A stretch of 64,000 nucleotides of DNA from Paracoccus onchidii (GCF_028294535.1 NZ_JAQBIE010000010.1:1-64000), one strand, 5' to 3'. Numbered from the stretch's first letter, positions 53,822 through 64,000 are shown. The notes: a model not told the origin generated them from the letters alone. Made by a program: numbers and translations.

Positions 53822-55744
53822 ATGATCCACATTACCCTGCCCGACGGTTCGGTCCGTGATTTCGCCCAGCCCGTCAACGGTGCCGATCTGGCCAGCGACA
53901 TCGCGCCCAGCCTGCGCAAGAAGGCGGCGGCGGTCGCTATTGACGGACGGGTCGGCGATCTTTCGTTGCCGATCAGCCAGAATGCGACGGTTGAAATCCT
54001 GACACGCGACGACCCTCGCGCATTGGAATTGATCCGCCATTCGGCTGCCCATGTTCTGGCCGAGGCCGCGCAGGACCTGTTTCCCGGCACGCAGGCGACC
54101 ATCGGCCCGGTGATTGAACATGGCTTTTACTATGATTTCGCCACGGACCGTCCCTTCACCCCCGAGGATCTGCCCCGGATCGAAGCAAGAATGCGCGAGA
54201 TCATCGCGCGGAACACTCCGATCACCCGCGAGGAATGGCGCCGCGATCAGGCCCGCGCGTTCTTTGCCGAACAGGGGGCCAGCTACAAGCAGGAACTGAT
54301 CGACGCGATTCCGGACGAACAACCCCTTGGCATCTATCGGCAAGGCGACTGGCTGGACCTGTGCCGGGGGCCGCATCTGGCCAGCACCGGCCAGATCGGC
54401 GCGGCGTTCAAGCTGACGCGCGTGGCGGGGGCCTATTGGCGTGGCGATGCGCAGAATGCGATGCTGTCACGGATCTATGGCGTGGCCTTTGCAACACAGG
54501 CCGACCTTGACGCGCATCTGACCATGCTGGCCGAGGCGGAAAAGCGCGATCACCGTCGTCTTGGCCGCGAAATGGACCTGTATCACTTTCAGGAAGAGGC
54601 CCCCGGCGCGGTTTTCTGGCATCCCAAGGGATGGCACCTGTTCCAGACGCTGATCGGCTATATGCGCGACAAGCAAGCAGCGGCAGGCTATGAAGAGGTG
54701 AACACCCCCGACATCATGGATCGCGGGCTGTGGGAAACCTCGGGGCATTGGCAGAACTACCGCCAGAACATGTTCCTGACCAAGACCGAGGATCAGCGTG
54801 AATTCGCGCTGAAGCCGATGAACTGCCCCGGTCACATGCTGATCTACCGGCATGAAAACCGCAGCTATCGCGATCTGCCGATGAAGATCGCGGAATTCGG
54901 CAAGGTGCATCGCTATGAACCCTCGGGTGCGCTGCATGGGTTGATGCGGGTGCGGTCCTTTACTCAGGACGATGCGCATGTGTTCTGCACCGTGGATCAG
55001 CTGATGCAGGAATGCGTGAAGGTGAACGACCTGATCCTGTCGATCTATCGCGACTATGGCTTCAGCGACATCCGCATCAAGCTGTCCACGCGCCCCGAAA
55101 ACCGCATCGGCGACGACGCGACATGGGATCGCGCCGAAGAGGCGCTGCGCCAGGCGCTGGATCTGGCCGGGCAGCCCTATTCGATTTTCGAAGGTGAAGG
55201 GGCGTTTTATGGCCCCAAGCTGGAATATGTGCTGCGCGACGCGATTGGCCGCGATTGGCAATGCGGCACCTTGCAGGTCGATTTCAACCTGCCGGAACGG
55301 TTCGGCGCGACTTATGTCGCAGCCTCGGGCGCGCGTGAGGTGCCGGTTCTTCTGCATCGGGCGATGTTTGGTTCGCTGGAACGCTTTACCGGCATCCTGA
55401 TCGAACATTTCGCCGGGCATCTGCCGTTGTGGCTGGCACCGGTGCAGGTGACGGTCGCCTCGATCACCTCTGACGCCCAGCCCTGGGCCATCGAGGTGGC
55501 GCAGACCCTGCGTGCGCGCGGATTGCGCGTGAAAACCGATCTGCGCAACGAAACCATCGCCTACAAGGTGCGTGAACATTCGCAGGCCAAGATGCCGGTC
55601 ATCTTGGCCATAGGCGCGAAAGAGGCGGCCGAGGGCACCGTCGCGATCCGTCGTCTGGGCGAACAAGGTGGTCGCAGCCTGTCACTGGCCGAGGCCGCAG
55701 ATCTGCTGCTGGCCGAGGTCGCACCTCCGAAAGCGATCGCTTGA
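53822..55744 (+). CDS. thrS: Threonyl-tRNA synthetase, zinc-island copy
   Basis: A 640-residue full-length ThrRS. It has the N-terminal TGS domain ([14 protein letters not shown]), the editing domain ([10 protein letters not shown] and DLCRGPHL), the class II core and an anticodon-binding domain. The three zinc ligands are kept: Cys-335 (MNCPGHM), His-386 (QDDAHVFC) and His-512 ([13 protein letters not shown]), aligning with E. coli C334, H385 and H511. The ATG at 53822 is the family start; a GTG at 53807 overlapping the cysS stop is an in-frame alternative. It is co-transcribed with cysS. Confidence 0.88.
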   Translation: MIHITLPDGSVRDFAQPVNGADLASDIAPSLRKKAAAVAIDGRVGDLSLPISQNATVEILTRDDPRALELIRHSAAHVLAEAAQDLFPGTQATIGPVIEHGFYYDFATDRPFTPEDLPRIEARMREIIARNTPITREEWRRDQARAFFAEQGASYKQELIDAIPDEQPLGIYRQGDWLDLCRGPHLASTGQIGAAFKLTRVAGAYWRGDAQNAMLSRIYGVAFATQADLDAHLTMLAEAEKRDHRRLGREMDLYHFQEEAPGAVFWHPKGWHLFQTLIGYMRDKQAAAGYEEVNTPDIMDRGLWETSGHWQNYRQNMFLTKTEDQREFALKPMNCPGHMLIYRHENRSYRDLPMKIAEFGKVHRYEPSGALHGLMRVRSFTQDDAHVFCTVDQLMQECVKVNDLILSIYRDYGFSDIRIKLSTRPENRIGDDATWDRAEEALRQALDLAGQPYSIFEGEGAFYGPKLEYVLRDAIGRDWQCGTLQVDFNLPERFGATYVAASGAREVPVLLHRAMFGSLERFTGILIEHFAGHLPLWLAPVQVTVASITSDAQPWAIEVAQTLRARGLRVKTDLRNETIAYKVREHSQAKMPVILAIGAKEAAEGTVAIRRLGEQGGRSLSLAEAADLLLAEVAPPKAIA

Positions 55745-55775
55745 CAATCCCGCAACATCTGCAAAGGAACACGCC

Positions 55776-56828
55776 ATGAAACGAGCCGAGCAGATCCCGG
55801 TCTTCTTGCTGACCGGATTTCTTGGCGCGGGCAAGACGACCCTGCTGAACCAGTTGCTGCAGGATCCCGCGCTGCATGACACCGCGCTGATCATCAACGA
55901 GTTTGGCCTTGTGCCGGTGGATCACGATCTGGTCCGCGAGGGGTCCGAGCGTCCGATGGTCACAACGACCGGCTGCATCTGCTGCACCGCAGGCAGCGAT
56001 CTGCGCTCCTCGCTGGATCAGTTGCTGGCCGGGCGCAAGGATGGCAGCCTGCCGCCCTTTTCGCGGGTGATCGTGGAAACGACGGGGCTGGCCGATCCGG
56101 CACCGATCATTAACAGCCTGATCCCGGGCGGGCTGCAGGCGACCAGCCTGCGCGATCACGCGGTGGCGCGCGCCTTTCGTCTATCATCGGTGATCACGGT
56201 CGTGAATGGCGAAGGCGTGCAGGCTGCGCTGGACGCCCATCCCGAAAGCCTGCGCCAGATTGCCTTTGCCGATCATGTGGTGGTGAACCGCGCCGATGCC
56301 GATCTTGCGCCGCAGCTGCGCGCGATCAACCCGACGGTGCGCATACACCGGAAGATCGCCCGCGATCTGCTGACGCCCGGCAGCTATACCGCCTTTGGCA
56401 AGGGCGAGAATGTGCAGGATTGGCTGGAGAATGACAGCCACATCGGCCATGCGGGCCATTTCCACGACCTCAACCGTCATGGCAATGTGGTGGCGGTCCC
56501 ACTGACGCGCGATGACCCCATCGACAATATGGCCTTTCGCGATTTCATCGCGGGGATCGCGGCAAGGCCGGGGATCTTGCGGATCAAGGGGCTTGTCGCG
56601 CTGCGCGATGATCCTTCGGTGCCGGCGATGGTCCATGCCGTGCAGCACCGTCTGTATCCGATCACGCTTTTGGACAGCTGGCCCGATGGTCAGGCGCGCA
56701 CGCGGCTGGTGATCATCGGCGCCGGGTTGGACGACGCCGCGATCCGGGCCGAATTCGCGGCGCTGTCGGCCAAGTCGCAACCATTCCTGAAGGTGCTGGC
56801 GCGGGTCGCGCGAACCGGCGGGTTGTAG
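55776..56828 (+). CDS. COG0523 (CobW/ZNG1-type) GTPase, copy 2
   Basis: A 350-residue G3E-family GTPase, distinct from the copy at 51425. It has GFLGAGKTTLLNQLL, LIINEFGLVPVDHDL, the CxCC in TTGCICCTAGSD and VIVETTGLADPAPIIN. An extra His cluster, HIGHAGHFHDLNRHG near residue 225, could hold metal. AAAGGAA precedes the ATG at 55776. Two COG0523 proteins in one cluster suggest different client enzymes, perhaps one for each synthetase or for HisI and the alcohol dehydrogenase. Confidence 0.87.
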   Translation: MKRAEQIPVFLLTGFLGAGKTTLLNQLLQDPALHDTALIINEFGLVPVDHDLVREGSERPMVTTTGCICCTAGSDLRSSLDQLLAGRKDGSLPPFSRVIVETTGLADPAPIINSLIPGGLQATSLRDHAVARAFRLSSVITVVNGEGVQAALDAHPESLRQIAFADHVVVNRADADLAPQLRAINPTVRIHRKIARDLLTPGSYTAFGKGENVQDWLENDSHIGHAGHFHDLNRHGNVVAVPLTRDDPIDNMAFRDFIAGIAARPGILRIKGLVALRDDPSVPAMVHAVQHRLYPITLLDSWPDGQARTRLVIIGAGLDDAAIRAEFAALSAKSQPFLKVLARVARTGGL

Positions 56829-56844
56829 CCGCGCGGATTCACAT

Positions 56845-56870
56845 CATGGGGGGCGTGATCGCCCCCCATG
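56845..56870. terminator. Bidirectional hairpin between the second COG0523 gene and hisI
   Basis: CATGGGGGGCG and CGCCCCCCATG form a perfect 11-bp stem with a 4-base loop (TGAT) between convergent stops at 56828 and 56875. It ends both units. Confidence 0.75.
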
Positions 56871-56874
56871 CGTG

Positions 56875-57330
56875 TCACAACCGGGTCGGATTCGGCGCAT
56901 CACCATAGACCTCGATCGGGTCAAAGGCCTTTTCGGATTCCGTAAAGACCAGTGGTCCGCCACCCCGGGGCACGGCCCGATAGAAACAAGAGCGATATCC
57001 GACATGACAGCTGGCCCCGCCTGCGATCCGCACCCGTAGCCAGACTGCATCCTGATCGTCGTCGATGCGCATTTCGACAATGGTCTGGACCAAGCCACTG
57101 GTTGCGCCCTTGTGCCAAAGGCATTGTCGTGAGCGACTGTAATAATGCGCCTCGCCGGTTTCGATCGACAGGCGCAGAGCATCGTCATTCATGACACCCA
57201 TCATCAGCACTTCGCCGCTATCGGCATCGGTGGTGACGACCGGGATAAGTCCATTGGCGTCAAATTTCGGCGAAAGATCATGGCCTTCTTCGACCTGCTC
57301 AACCGAAAGTCTTGGTTTGAAATTTTGCAA
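56875..57330 (-). CDS. hisI: Phosphoribosyl-AMP cyclohydrolase, zinc-island copy
   Basis: A 151-residue enzyme opening the purine ring of PR-AMP in histidine synthesis. It has [32 protein letters not shown] and [13 protein letters not shown]. The family binds zinc with three cysteines; two are here (Cys-108, Cys-115), but the one in the DCDxD block is Asp-91 ([10 protein letters not shown]). The Mg-binding aspartates of that block are kept. It is divergent from the alcohol dehydrogenase gene. The change suggests a zinc-sparing or alternative-metal form used when zinc is short. Confidence 0.87.
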   Translation of the reverse strand: MQNFKPRLSVEQVEEGHDLSPKFDANGLIPVVTTDADSGEVLMMGVMNDDALRLSIETGEAHYYSRSRQCLWHKGATSGLVQTIVEMRIDDDQDAVWLRVRIAGGASCHVGYRSCFYRAVPRGGGPLVFTESEKAFDPIEVYGDAPNPTRL

Positions 57331-57362
57331 TTGCGGGGCCTCGCGATTCTAATTAGCGATAG

Positions 57363-57381
57363 GTGATAACATTACGTTAAC
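57363..57381. promoter_or_regulatory. Candidate Zur box between hisI and the alcohol dehydrogenase gene
   Basis: GTGATAACATTACGTTAAC, an imperfect inverted repeat (GATAAC/GTTAAC around ATTAC). It lies 32-50 bp before the hisI start and 50-68 bp before the adh start. It shares ATAACAT with the site before the zur-like gene. One site here could control both divergent genes. Confidence 0.42.
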
Positions 57382-57416
57382 TGAGGTGCCATGATCTTGT
57401 TCACGCGCCGACCTGA

Positions 57417-58595
<1,179 letters not shown>

Positions 58596-58846
58596 ATAGA
58601 TACGGCTCTGCCAGCGGCAGACCATCCTTAACCCTGTGTCAGGCGTCATGCAGAATGTCGGCAAGATGTTCCGCATGATGCCGACCGCGAAATGAAACCC
58701 GCTTCGGGGACGCCGAGGTTGTTGCCTGCACTTTTGGACAGGCAGCACGTCTTTTAGTTGACAAAAACCATAAGGAATCACTATTCCCTCGCAATCACGT
58801 GAGGCCAGCATTTGCCAGCAAGTCACCAGCTTGAAAGGCAATTGCT
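58596..58846 (+). promoter_or_regulatory. Region between the alcohol dehydrogenase and TonB-receptor genes
   Basis: A 251-bp gap. A short stem TCTGCC/GGCAGA (58607-58621) and a second, TGCCTG/CAGGCA with a 10-base loop (58723-58744) followed six bases later by TTTT, could end the adh transcript. TTGACA at 58758-58763 is a good -35, with only a weak -10 candidate 17 bases on (CTATTC). No clear Zur box was seen. Confidence 0.4.
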
Positions 58847-61123
58847 ATGACCTTCCCACGACTTGCACCCGTCCCCCTACGTGGGTCGACAGCGCTGGCC
58901 CTGATGCTGGCCTGCACGCCGGCCCTGGCCCAGCAGGCGCAATCGCCATCATCCGAGTCCGGCGCGGTCGCGCTTGATCCGATCACCTTGCTTGCAGATC
59001 GTCAGGGCACAAGCACCCGCGAGGCTCCTGCGTCGATCTCGGTCATCGATGGCGAAGAGATCGACGCCCGCGGCCTGGACGACATGCAGGAACTGGTCCG
59101 CTATACCCCCGGCGTCGAGGTAAACCGCCAGACGACCGCAACCGATCCGTTCAACAGTTTCGGCGGCTTTACCATCCGGGGCGTCGGCGGCAATCGCGTC
59201 CAGATGCAGGTCGACGGATCGAGGGTGCCCGAGCGCATCACCGATGGAACGCGTGACTATCTGGACTTTGCCTTCACCAAGCAGGTCGAGATCGCCAAGG
59301 GTCCGGCTTCGGTTCTTTGGGGCGCGGATGCGCTTGGCGGGGTCGTCGCGATCGAGACCATCGATCCTGAAGATCTGCTTCTGGGGCGCGACAGCGGTGG
59401 CATGGCACGCACGGCCTACGATAGCTTGAATGACGGCAGCTCGATCGCAGGTGCCTTTGCCCGACAGTTCGGGCGTGACTGGTCCGTCATGGTCGGCCTG
59501 TCACAATCGCAGTCGCATGAGGCCGAGCTGTCAAATGCGCGCAATGATGGCGGCATCTATGGCTGTCCGCGCAATATCGATTTCGGGGCGACCCCTTGCG
59601 GCGAACTGGACCCGTCCGACATCGCGGCCACGCATCTGTTGGCCAAGGCGGTCTGGTCGCCGGACGCCGAGCACCGTCTGGAACTGACCTATGAACGGCT
59701 CGATCGCACCACCGAGGTGGATTACGACAACGCGCTTGGTCCCGTCTATTCCAGCTTTACCGGTTTGCCGACCGGTGTGATCAATAATAATTACGACCGC
59801 GAACTGGATATGTATCGCCAGCGTTTCGCGCTGGAGCATACTTGGTCTCCGCAAAGCCGTTGGGTCGATGAGGTCATCACGACGCTTGCGATTACGCCGA
59901 ACGGCTATGACCGCACCGGTGAAAAATGGAGCACCTCGGCCCTGGGCGAGCAATTGGTGACCCGCGATTATCTTGGCTATGACGAGGATTTCGTCGAGCT
60001 GGACATCCAGGCCACGTCACGTTTCTCGACTGGCGCGGCCAACCATGTGGTGACCTGGGGCTTTGACGGCGATCACACCAGCACCGATTACAGCCGCCGG
60101 GATGTGGTGAACAACCTGACGACCGGCACAACCACCGAGACACGCGCCGGTGGATTCAATTTCGCCAATGCCGACACGCGACGGGCGGATCTGTATGTGC
60201 AGGACCAGATCCTGCTGATGGATGGCGCGCTAGAGATCACGCCGGGTCTTCGCTATGCGACCTACAAGATCGATCCGCGCCCCAATGCCGATTATCAGGT
60301 CGTCGAAGGCGCCGAGCCGCGCGTGCGCGAAGATGAAAAACTGCTGAAAAGCCTTGCCGCGCTGTATCGCTTTGGCGATGGCTGGCAGGTCTGGGGCCAT
60401 TATGGCGAAGGCTTCAAGATGCCCACGGCACAGCAGCTTTACACGTCGGTGCCCGGCACGTTCTTCGACCTGACCCCCGCGCCTGGACTGGAACCCGAAG
60501 AGGTGCAGAGCATCGAGTTCGGGGTGCGCCGCGAAACCGCGCAGGGATATTTCGCCGTCACCGCATTCAATGCCGATTACGACAACTTCATCCAAAGCTT
60601 CTACAACCCGCCGGGAACCAGCATTTACACCTATCGCAACCTGTCCGAATTGCAGGTCTGGGGGCTGGAATTCGAAGGTGCCTATGAAATCAATGACCGC
60701 CTGCGCCTGACCGGTGCCGCGTCGTGGCAAAAGGGCGACCAACGGGCCTCGGCCGAAGCCGAAAAGACCCCGGCAACCCTGCCGCCCCTGAGCGGGACCA
60801 TCGCACTCAGCTGGGATACCCCGCATGAAGGGCTGACGCTGGACCTCGTCGGTGTCTTTGCGTCCTCGGTCAAATATGTGGAATCCGAGGATAAATACAA
60901 ACCCGCCGGTTATGGCCTGATCGACGCCTTCGCGCATTGGCAGGTTGCCGACAACGCGATCCTGAACCTGGGCATCAAGAACCTGTTCGACAAACGCTAT
61001 TTCGAAGCCTCGGCCGCGACTTACAGCACCACCGCATCAGACGCAGTCGCACGATCGAACCCGATCGAACTGCAAACCGGTCCGGGCCGCGTCTTTACGG
61101 CATCGCTGGATCTGACCTTCTGA
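58847..61123 (+). CDS. TonB-dependent outer-membrane receptor of heme-receptor type
   Basis: A 758-residue outer-membrane receptor. A signal peptide ends PALAQ near residue 28; a TonB-box-like segment and the plug domain follow (ASISVIDGEEIDARGLDDMQELVRYTPGV, FTIRGVGGNRVQMQVDGSRVPE, GPASVLWGADALGGVVAIET). The barrel ends in Phe (ASLDLTF). GEGFKMPTAQQLYTS followed by PGLEPEEVQSIEFGVR corresponds to the FRAP/NPNL region of hemoglobin/heme receptors. Zinc receptors such as ZnuD come from the same family, so in this position the ligand may be zinc-bound or a tetrapyrrole. It is coupled to the ABC gene by TGATG. Confidence 0.86.
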   Translation: MTFPRLAPVPLRGSTALALMLACTPALAQQAQSPSSESGAVALDPITLLADRQGTSTREAPASISVIDGEEIDARGLDDMQELVRYTPGVEVNRQTTATDPFNSFGGFTIRGVGGNRVQMQVDGSRVPERITDGTRDYLDFAFTKQVEIAKGPASVLWGADALGGVVAIETIDPEDLLLGRDSGGMARTAYDSLNDGSSIAGAFARQFGRDWSVMVGLSQSQSHEAELSNARNDGGIYGCPRNIDFGATPCGELDPSDIAATHLLAKAVWSPDAEHRLELTYERLDRTTEVDYDNALGPVYSSFTGLPTGVINNNYDRELDMYRQRFALEHTWSPQSRWVDEVITTLAITPNGYDRTGEKWSTSALGEQLVTRDYLGYDEDFVELDIQATSRFSTGAANHVVTWGFDGDHTSTDYSRRDVVNNLTTGTTTETRAGGFNFANADTRRADLYVQDQILLMDGALEITPGLRYATYKIDPRPNADYQVVEGAEPRVREDEKLLKSLAALYRFGDGWQVWGHYGEGFKMPTAQQLYTSVPGTFFDLTPAPGLEPEEVQSIEFGVRRETAQGYFAVTAFNADYDNFIQSFYNPPGTSIYTYRNLSELQVWGLEFEGAYEINDRLRLTGAASWQKGDQRASAEAEKTPATLPPLSGTIALSWDTPHEGLTLDLVGVFASSVKYVESEDKYKPAGYGLIDAFAHWQVADNAILNLGIKNLFDKRYFEASAATYSTTASDAVARSNPIELQTGPGRVFTASLDLTF

Positions 61124-62841
61124 TGTCGACTGGCGGACTGCGCATGACCCTGATGCGGGCCTTTCGACTGGCCCGTGTCGCGATCTCGGGGCCGGGCTGC
61201 TGGACGGGACTGGCGCTGTTCGCGCTGGTTCTGGCCCTTGGATTTCTGGGTGTTTGGCTTTCGGTGCGGATGATCGCCTGGAACAAGTCCTTCTATGACG
61301 CGCTGGAAAACATGGACGGTGCCGAAGCCTTGCACCAGATCGGCATTTTCTTCGCGATCGTCGGGGCGATGGCGGCATCATGGCTGGCCGCCGACTGGCT
61401 GCGCAAGTTGCTGTTGATCAGGTGGCGGGCAAGGTTGACCAATATCGCATTGAACCAATGGGTGCGCACGCGCGCCTTCTGGACCCTGCGTCCGGGCTAT
61501 AGCGACCAGCCCATCGAAAACCCGGACCAGCGCATTTCCGAGGATTGCCGCAGTTTCGTCGAGCTTCTGCTGGAATTCACCATCGACCTGATCACCAGTG
61601 TCGTGGCGCTGTTTTCCTATTTCGCGGTGCTGTGGTCGGCGGCTTCATTCGTCCTGCAGTTCAATCTGTTCGGCACCCAGATCGAGATTCAACGATACAT
61701 GGTCTGGCTTGCGCCGATCTATGTCGCGCTGTCGACATTGGTAACGCATCTGCTGGGACGCCCCCTGAAGCAGAAATACTTCCTGCAGGAAAAGGTCGAG
61801 GCCGATTTCCGCCACGCATTGGTGCGTCTGCGCGACAATGCCGACCAGATCGCGCAATCCGATGGCGAGGCCGCCGAAACCCGGCGGCTGGATGAACGCT
61901 TTGCGGCCGTGGCCCGCAACTGGCGCAGCGTCATGCGCGCGGAATTGGTGCTGGGCCTGTTCACGCGGCCCTACCATCAGACGGTCCTGCGCATTCCGAC
62001 CTTTTTCGCGCTGCCGGCCTATTTCGCGGGCACTGTGACCTTGGGCGGTCTGATGCAGCTGGCCAGCGCGTTTTCCAATGTCAGCACGACGCTTAGCTGG
62101 TTCGTGTTCGAATATCGCAAGCTGGCCAAATTCGTCGCGGTTTGCGAACGCCTTGACGGCTTGCTGCGCCAGACCGCGGCACCCAACCCGACGGCACCCG
62201 CACTGCAAAAGATCCAGCGTGGCTTGTCCGATGACGGGGCATTGCGCGTTCGCGGGTTGCGCCTTGTCACCCCGAATGGCCGGGTGCTGCAACCAACCCC
62301 GGATATCGTTCTGCATCCCGGGCAGACCATGCTGATCGACGGGGCCTCCGGTCGCGGCAAGACAACGCTGCTCTGCGCCATCACCGGCCTGTGGGGCTGG
62401 GGCAAGGGCCAGATCCTGCGCCCCGCCGGACGGTTTCTGTTGCTGCCCTCGGGCGCACCGGTGATGGATGACGATCTGTGCGCCGCGATCTGCTATCCGC
62501 ATCGCCCCGAAGCGCTTGGAATGGTGCGTGTTCAGGCAGTGCTGCGCCGCGTCGGGCTGGCGCATCGCCTGACCGATCACGGCGGGGTCAGCGGCCTGTC
62601 CATGGGCGAACGCCAGCGGATTGGACTGGCCCGCGCTGTGTTGAACAACCCTGACTGGCTGATCCTCGACGAGGCGACCGCCGCGCTGGACCCGGCATCC
62701 GAGGCCGATCTGCTGACATGGCTTCGTCAGGAATTGCCTGCAACCACGCTCATCATCACCGCACATCGCAAACCCGCCGGATTAGTTCCCGACCATGTCC
62801 TGCATCTTGATACGCCAAATTCACAGGAACGTTCCGCATGA
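61123..62841 (+). CDS. SbmA/YddA-type ABC transporter with fused ATPase
   Basis: A 572-residue protein. Residues about 20-330 are a six-helix membrane domain of the SbmA/BacA type (MIAWNKSFYDALENMDGAEALHQIGIF, then TNIALNQWVRTRAFW and QRISEDCRSFVELLLEFTIDL). The ATPase follows: Walker A DGASGRGKTTLLCAITG, signature GLSMGERQRIGLARAVL and Walker B WLILDEATAALDP. Members move peptides, antibiotics or cobalamin. It replaces the usual periplasmic-binding-protein importer in this TonB operon. The ATG at 61123 overlaps the receptor stop (TGATG), and its stop overlaps the next gene. Confidence 0.84.
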   Translation: MSTGGLRMTLMRAFRLARVAISGPGCWTGLALFALVLALGFLGVWLSVRMIAWNKSFYDALENMDGAEALHQIGIFFAIVGAMAASWLAADWLRKLLLIRWRARLTNIALNQWVRTRAFWTLRPGYSDQPIENPDQRISEDCRSFVELLLEFTIDLITSVVALFSYFAVLWSAASFVLQFNLFGTQIEIQRYMVWLAPIYVALSTLVTHLLGRPLKQKYFLQEKVEADFRHALVRLRDNADQIAQSDGEAAETRRLDERFAAVARNWRSVMRAELVLGLFTRPYHQTVLRIPTFFALPAYFAGTVTLGGLMQLASAFSNVSTTLSWFVFEYRKLAKFVAVCERLDGLLRQTAAPNPTAPALQKIQRGLSDDGALRVRGLRLVTPNGRVLQPTPDIVLHPGQTMLIDGASGRGKTTLLCAITGLWGWGKGQILRPAGRFLLLPSGAPVMDDDLCAAICYPHRPEALGMVRVQAVLRRVGLAHRLTDHGGVSGLSMGERQRIGLARAVLNNPDWLILDEATAALDPASEADLLTWLRQELPATTLIITAHRKPAGLVPDHVLHLDTPNSQERSA

Positions 62842-63548
62842 GTGACACAGAACACAAGCCCCGCCGCGAAACCCTGACAGGGATCACCCCCGATGCCTTG
62901 CTCGACCGTCTGCCGGATATGGGCAGGCTGATGGTGATCGGTCGTCATGACGGCGTTACGCATGAGCGTATCGGCCCCGTCGAACAGGTCCAGACCCGCG
63001 AAGGTGCCGTCTGTCTGAGCGGGCAATGTCACGATGCGCGCATCAGGACCGGCAATGTCGCCTCGATCGTGCTGGACACCGGTTCGGTGATGGGTGGAAA
63101 GGTTTTCCCGCGGCTTGAATTCATGACCGCTGACGGCGGCACGGCCTTCTCGATTGTCGGGATGGAGGGGGAGGGTCCGTTCGAGATGCCCCTGTCCGAT
63201 ATTTCCCGCCAGCCGCTTGCGGCAACTGATGCCCGGAATGCCAGCGGGCAGGACAAACCCGAATTCGATCCCGCAGATCCCGCCTGCCCGCCCTTTGATC
63301 TGGCAGTCAATGCCGGGGCACAGGTGGAAATCCTGTTTGACAACGGAACGCTGTGCCAAAGCTGGCAAGGGCGGATCGATGCCGTCAAGCCGGCCATGGG
63401 GTTCCTGAACGTGATGACACCGGACTTTCATTTGCATCTGAAAGGCGGGACATTGGCCGGATGGCAGGCGGCAACCCACAGCCGCAAGGGATTGCATCAT
63501 GACGGTGCCATCACCGCGCTGGAACTGAAATCAGAGTGTTTCCAATGA
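62838..63548 (+). CDS. HemS/ChuX-like protein
   Basis: A 236-residue soluble protein without a signal peptide. LDRLPDMGRLMVIGRHDGVTHERIGPVEQV near residue 22 and GNVASIVLDTGSVMGGKVFPRLEFMTADGGTAFSIVGMEGEGPFE resemble one half of HemS/ChuX heme-handling proteins. The C-terminal half is less conserved. In the operon it would take over the ligand delivered by the receptor and transporter. The family call is from pattern only; a decisive check would be a profile search. It overlaps both neighbours by ATGA. Confidence 0.6.
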   Translation: MSDTEHKPRRETLTGITPDALLDRLPDMGRLMVIGRHDGVTHERIGPVEQVQTREGAVCLSGQCHDARIRTGNVASIVLDTGSVMGGKVFPRLEFMTADGGTAFSIVGMEGEGPFEMPLSDISRQPLAATDARNASGQDKPEFDPADPACPPFDLAVNAGAQVEILFDNGTLCQSWQGRIDAVKPAMGFLNVMTPDFHLHLKGGTLAGWQAATHSRKGLHHDGAITALELKSECFQ

Positions 63549-64000
63549 CCCCACAGTGGATTGATAGCGCCGGAAGCCAGCTGGACCACACCGCTCTGAT
63601 CGCGCGCGCCGCCCAGCAGCAGGTCGTGCTGCTGGGCGAGCGTCACGATCGCGCCGATCATCACCGCTGGCAAATGCATGTGGCCGCAGGACTGGCGGCG
63701 CATCGCCCCGTCTCGCTTGGCTTCGAGATGTTTCCCGCCCGCGTCGATCCGGTGCTGGAAGAATGGGTCGCGGGCGGGATCTCTGAAGCCGAGTTTCTGA
63801 CCCGCGCAGGCTGGGCCGATGTCTGGGGCTTTCCCGCCGAGCTGTACCTGCCGCTGTTCCGTTTCTGCCGGGATATGGGCATTCCGATGAAAGGGCTGAA
63901 TGTCCGCCGGGAACTGGTCCGCGCCGTGCGAAAATCGGGTTGGGACGGTGTCGATGCCGCTTTGAAGGAAAACCTGACGCGACCGGCACCATCTCCTGCG
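63545..64000 (+). CDS. ChaN-like (heme-binding uptake, PF04187-type) protein, partial
   Basis: The first 152 codons of a gene cut by the window end. It has VVLLGERHDRADHHRWQMHVAAGLAAHRPVSLGFEMFPARVDPVLEEW, the opening of the ChaN/Cofac_haem_bdg family, in which the GExHxxxxHH block is conserved. No signal peptide is seen at this start. Family members bind heme and are often linked with iron uptake. It is the fourth coupled gene after the TonB receptor and supports a tetrapyrrole-related role for the operon. Confidence 0.75.
   Translation, partial: MTPQWIDSAGSQLDHTALIARAAQQQVVLLGERHDRADHHRWQMHVAAGLAAHRPVSLGFEMFPARVDPVLEEWVAGGISEAEFLTRAGWADVWGFPAELYLPLFRFCRDMGIPMKGLNVRRELVRAVRKSGWDGVDAALKENLTRPAPSPA

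Overview
This window looks like part of a plasmid or chromid of a Paracoccus-like member of the Rhodobacteraceae. The DNA is GC-rich, genes are tightly packed with many ATGA, TGATG and GTGA overlaps, and the proteins are alphaproteobacterial in character. Between about 18.5 and 22.1 kb lies a replication and partition module: parB, parA of the RepA/RepB type, a 0.5 kb intergenic region with repeats, and a small DnaA-like replication initiator. That points to an extrachromosomal replicon rather than the main chromosome. The genus is inferred and was not tested by any search.

Region by region. (a) 0.4-3.5 kb: two tandem secreted DUF1254/DUF1214 proteins. (b) 3.9-14.8 kb: a reverse-strand formamidase (FmdA), FmdB and five-gene urea/short-chain-amide ABC transporter cluster, divergent from a forward pair made of a hybrid sensor kinase with an NCS1-permease-like sensory half and a LuxR-type response regulator; together they look like a sensed amide/urea nitrogen-scavenging unit. 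(c) 14.8-18.1 kb: a broken IS3-family transposase, a DUF2254 membrane protein and a DUF1612-like HTH protein. (d) 18.4-22.1 kb: the replication/partition module, with a perfect 44-bp palindrome and four copies of a 16-bp TTCCCC/GGGGAA palindrome in and next to parAB. (e) 22.2-26.7 kb: an operon of a TVP38-flavoprotein disulfide reductase fusion, a CDP-alcohol phosphatidyltransferase and an MliC-like protein, then a convergent LysR regulator and a small secreted protein. (f) 27-31.2 kb: a glycine betaine/quaternary amine ABC transporter, aroQ and a DUF302 protein.

(g) 31.3-50.7 kb: a catabolic island of an ArgE-like deacylase, two aldehyde dehydrogenases, a tartrate/isopropylmalate-type dehydrogenase, cupin, two DAO-family FAD oxidases, a HAD-family enzyme, two related GNAT acetyltransferases, a class III aminotransferase, a GhrA-like reductase, a Dpp-type ABC importer and an Lrp/AsnC regulator. 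It should import an amine, amino acid or small peptide and oxidise it; the substrate cannot be read from sequence.

(h) 50.9-58.6 kb: a zinc-limitation island of a Zur-like Fur protein, two COG0523 (CobW-type) GTPases, second-copy-type CysRS, ThrRS and HisI, and a class III alcohol dehydrogenase. HisI lacks one of its three zinc cysteines and the alcohol dehydrogenase lacks two of the four structural-zinc cysteines, so both look zinc-sparing. The tRNA synthetases keep all zinc ligands. (i) 58.8-64.0 kb: a translationally coupled operon of a TonB-dependent receptor of heme-receptor type, an SbmA/YddA-type ABC exporter-fold transporter, a HemS/ChuX-like protein and a ChaN-like protein that runs off the window end. 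It is probably a metal or tetrapyrrole uptake system tied to the zinc island by position. Regions (h) and (i) are the best candidates for an undescribed system.
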